A DNA stretch of 13,753 bases from Candidatus Omnitrophota bacterium (GTDB taxonomy: Bacteria > Omnitrophota > Gorgyraeia > Gorgyraeales > Gorgyraeaceae): the NCBI GenBank assembly GCA_018901615.1, contig JAHIEN010000079.1:1-13753 (forward strand), read 5' to 3'. The translations under genes and the position numbers were made by a program. Shown one piece after another: positions 12,382 through 13,753 of this stretch (positions within the stretch are counted from its first letter, which is position 1; each line of letters begins with the position of its first letter). The notes below the pieces were generated by a model. The model was not told where the DNA came from. It ran no database searches and saw nothing but the letters and a program-made list of their open reading frames with translations.

Positions 12382-13753
12382 TCTCTACCTAGTGCCTCGC
12401 TTATTGATTCAAGTTTTTTTCTTACATCCACATTATCCTGAAGCTCTAATGATTTTTCCCATGCCTCGCGCGCATTGTCCAGGCTGTCTGTCTTGAAATA
12501 CGCGTCGCCAAGGTGGTCATAGACAATCGGATCTTCGCCTATCAGCTCTTTTGCCTTTTCAAGCTCTATGCGCGCCTCTTGGAACATTCCTTTTTTATAA
12601 TAAACCCACCCCAGGCTGTCGATATACGCTCCATTATTCGGGCTAATGCTCAAGGCCTTCCTGATAAGGCGATCTGCCTCGTCCAGATTCTCATCTTCCT
12701 CCGCATAAATATAACCAAGGTAATTCAGCGCCTCAGGGTCGCCAGGATCCAGTTCGATCGCCCTTTTCAGATGCAATATCGCTGCTTTTCTATCGCCCAT
12801 TTCTTCATGCATTGCCCCCAAGTAAAAATGGGCCTTTGGATTAAAAGGGTTTATCTCAATACTTTCTTTGTACTCTTCGATAGCTGCCTTATTATCGCCT
12901 TTTTCAGTGTAACAAAAACCAAGGGCCATATGCACATCTTCGGCCCTTTCTTCGACAGCCAGGGCGTTCTTTAGTATCTTGATGGCTTCGTCTACCCTGG
13001 AACCCGCGACACATATGTAGCTTAGCTCTATATAGCCCGCAATGTTTTCCGGGGCCATCTTCAGCATAAGTTCATACTGCCTGATTGCATCATCGATCTT
13101 ACCCATTTGAAAATAAAGCTGACCTACTTGGCGATAGAGCTTCGGATTTGCCGGATCGAGTTTTATGGCCTCCCTGTATTCTCTTGCGGAATCTTCCAGC
13201 TGGTTGTTGATTTCAAAGAGCACAGCAAGCGCTAAATGCGCTTCGAGATAATCAGGCTTTAATGTTATTGCTGTTGTTAATTCGTTTATAGCGTCTTTAA
13301 ATTTAACTGCCCTGGCATATACTATACCAAGGTTAAAATGTATAAGCGGCGAGTCAGGTTTTTCGCGAGCGAGATTTGTATAAATACTTATGGCCTTGTC
13401 CAGATCCTGACCGAGTATATATAAATCAGCCAGAGATGTCAGTGTAGCCAGATCATCTGGTTCGCCTTTTAATATCTCCTCGTATTCTCTTGTGGCCTCG
13501 TCGTATCTCTTCTGAGAGGTATAGATAAGGGCCAGAAGAAACCTGGCCCTGGCATTTTTCTCATCAAGCTCCACAGCCTTCTTTAAGATTTCAACGGCCT
13601 CGTCTACCTTGCCCAGCTTCAAATACCCAGAACCCAGCCTGTAATATGCCTGGGCGGCATAAGGGTCAAATTCAATCGCCTTGCAGTATTCCTCCACTGC
13701 CTGGTCAGTCCTGCCTTCATTAGCATATATCATACCCATAGAATAATGGGCAT
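12378..13753 (-). CDS. TPR-repeat protein, 5' end outside the window
   Basis: The reading frame is open to the right edge. The in-frame ATG at 13739 falls inside a repeat (A-H-Y-S precedes it), so the true start lies upstream. The visible 457 or so residues are about 13 tandem 34-residue tetratricopeptide repeats, with typical pairs such as A-Y-Y-R-L-G and A-V-E-L-D and almost no other sequence. The protein ends shortly after the last repeat, near L-E-S-I-S-E-A-L-G-R-E. TPR arrays form helical scaffolds for protein-protein contact. A signal or lipoprotein peptide may exist upstream but cannot be seen. The stop overlaps the start of the transketolase N-half (ATGA), which places it in the same transcript but does not show its function. 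Confidence 0.9.
   Translation of the reverse strand, partial: AHYSMGMIYANEGRTDQAVEEYCKAIEFDPYAAQAYYRLGSGYLKLGKVDEAVEILKKAVELDEKNARARFLLALIYTSQKRYDEATREYEEILKGEPDDLATLTSLADLYILGQDLDKAISIYTNLAREKPDSPLIHFNLGIVYARAVKFKDAINELTTAITLKPDYLEAHLALAVLFEINNQLEDSAREYREAIKLDPANPKLYRQVGQLYFQMGKIDDAIRQYELMLKMAPENIAGYIELSYICVAGSRVDEAIKILKNALAVEERAEDVHMALGFCYTEKGDNKAAIEEYKESIEINPFNPKAHFYLGAMHEEMGDRKAAILHLKRAIELDPGDPEALNYLGYIYAEEDENLDEADRLIRKALSISPNNGAYIDSLGWVYYKKGMFQEARIELEKAKELIGEDPIVYDHLGDAYFKTDSLDNAREAWEKSLELQDNVDVRKKLESISEALGRE

Noticed and set aside
12378..13753. The tandem TPR repeats as a DNA repeat or CRISPR-like array
   Set aside because: The periodicity is at the protein level (34 residues) with diverged nucleotides. 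There are no identical repeats or spacers.

Overview
The window is a compact housekeeping region of a diderm bacterium. All 16 protein genes and the single tRNA gene lie on the minus strand, so transcription runs from base 13753 towards base 1. A BamA outer-membrane assembly protein with five POTRA domains, followed by the start of a secreted Skp/OmpH-like chaperone, implies an outer membrane. The spoVG-glmU-prs-rplY(ctc)-pth order, the transketolase split into two genes, and the intergenic repeat families suggest Candidatus Omnitrophota (OP3) or a related PVC/deep-branching diderm lineage. That placement rests on gene content and recall, not on a phylogeny.

Layout in transcription order: a TPR-repeat protein cut by the right edge (13753-12378); the N- and C-terminal halves of a split transketolase (12381-10607); ispE (10602-9730); a spoVG gene carrying an inserted zinc ribbon (9719-9315); tRNA-Gln(UUG) with encoded CCA (9243-9170); glmU (9040-7787); prs (7778-6840); rplY (6798-6082); pth (5995-5411); rpsF (5418-5137); ssb (5101-4688); rpsR (4670-4386); rplI (4368-3925); dnaB (3889-2531); bamA (2485-152); and a 5' fragment of an ompH/skp gene (92-1).

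The genes are packed with short gaps or overlaps. Shine-Dalgarno sequences often lie over the preceding stop codon, which suggests a long co-transcribed and partly translationally coupled unit. Its products serve sugar-phosphate interconversion (transketolase), isoprenoid precursors (IspE), UDP-GlcNAc (GlmU), PRPP (Prs), translation (tRNA-Gln, L25, Pth, S6, S18, L9), replication (SSB, DnaB) and envelope assembly (BamA, Skp).

The gaps hold most of the unexplained structure. A near-consensus sigma70-type promoter sits so close to bamA that its mRNA would be nearly leaderless. The 274-bp gap around tRNA-Gln holds two palindromic elements; one reaches into the 3' end of spoVG and the other forms a nested three-stem fold. 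The rplY-pth gap is filled by a degenerate G-rich octamer array. No stretch longer than 300 bp lacks a gene. No IS element, CRISPR array or phage gene is visible. The best candidates for something undescribed are the zinc-ribbon SpoVG and the structured repeats beside the tRNA.
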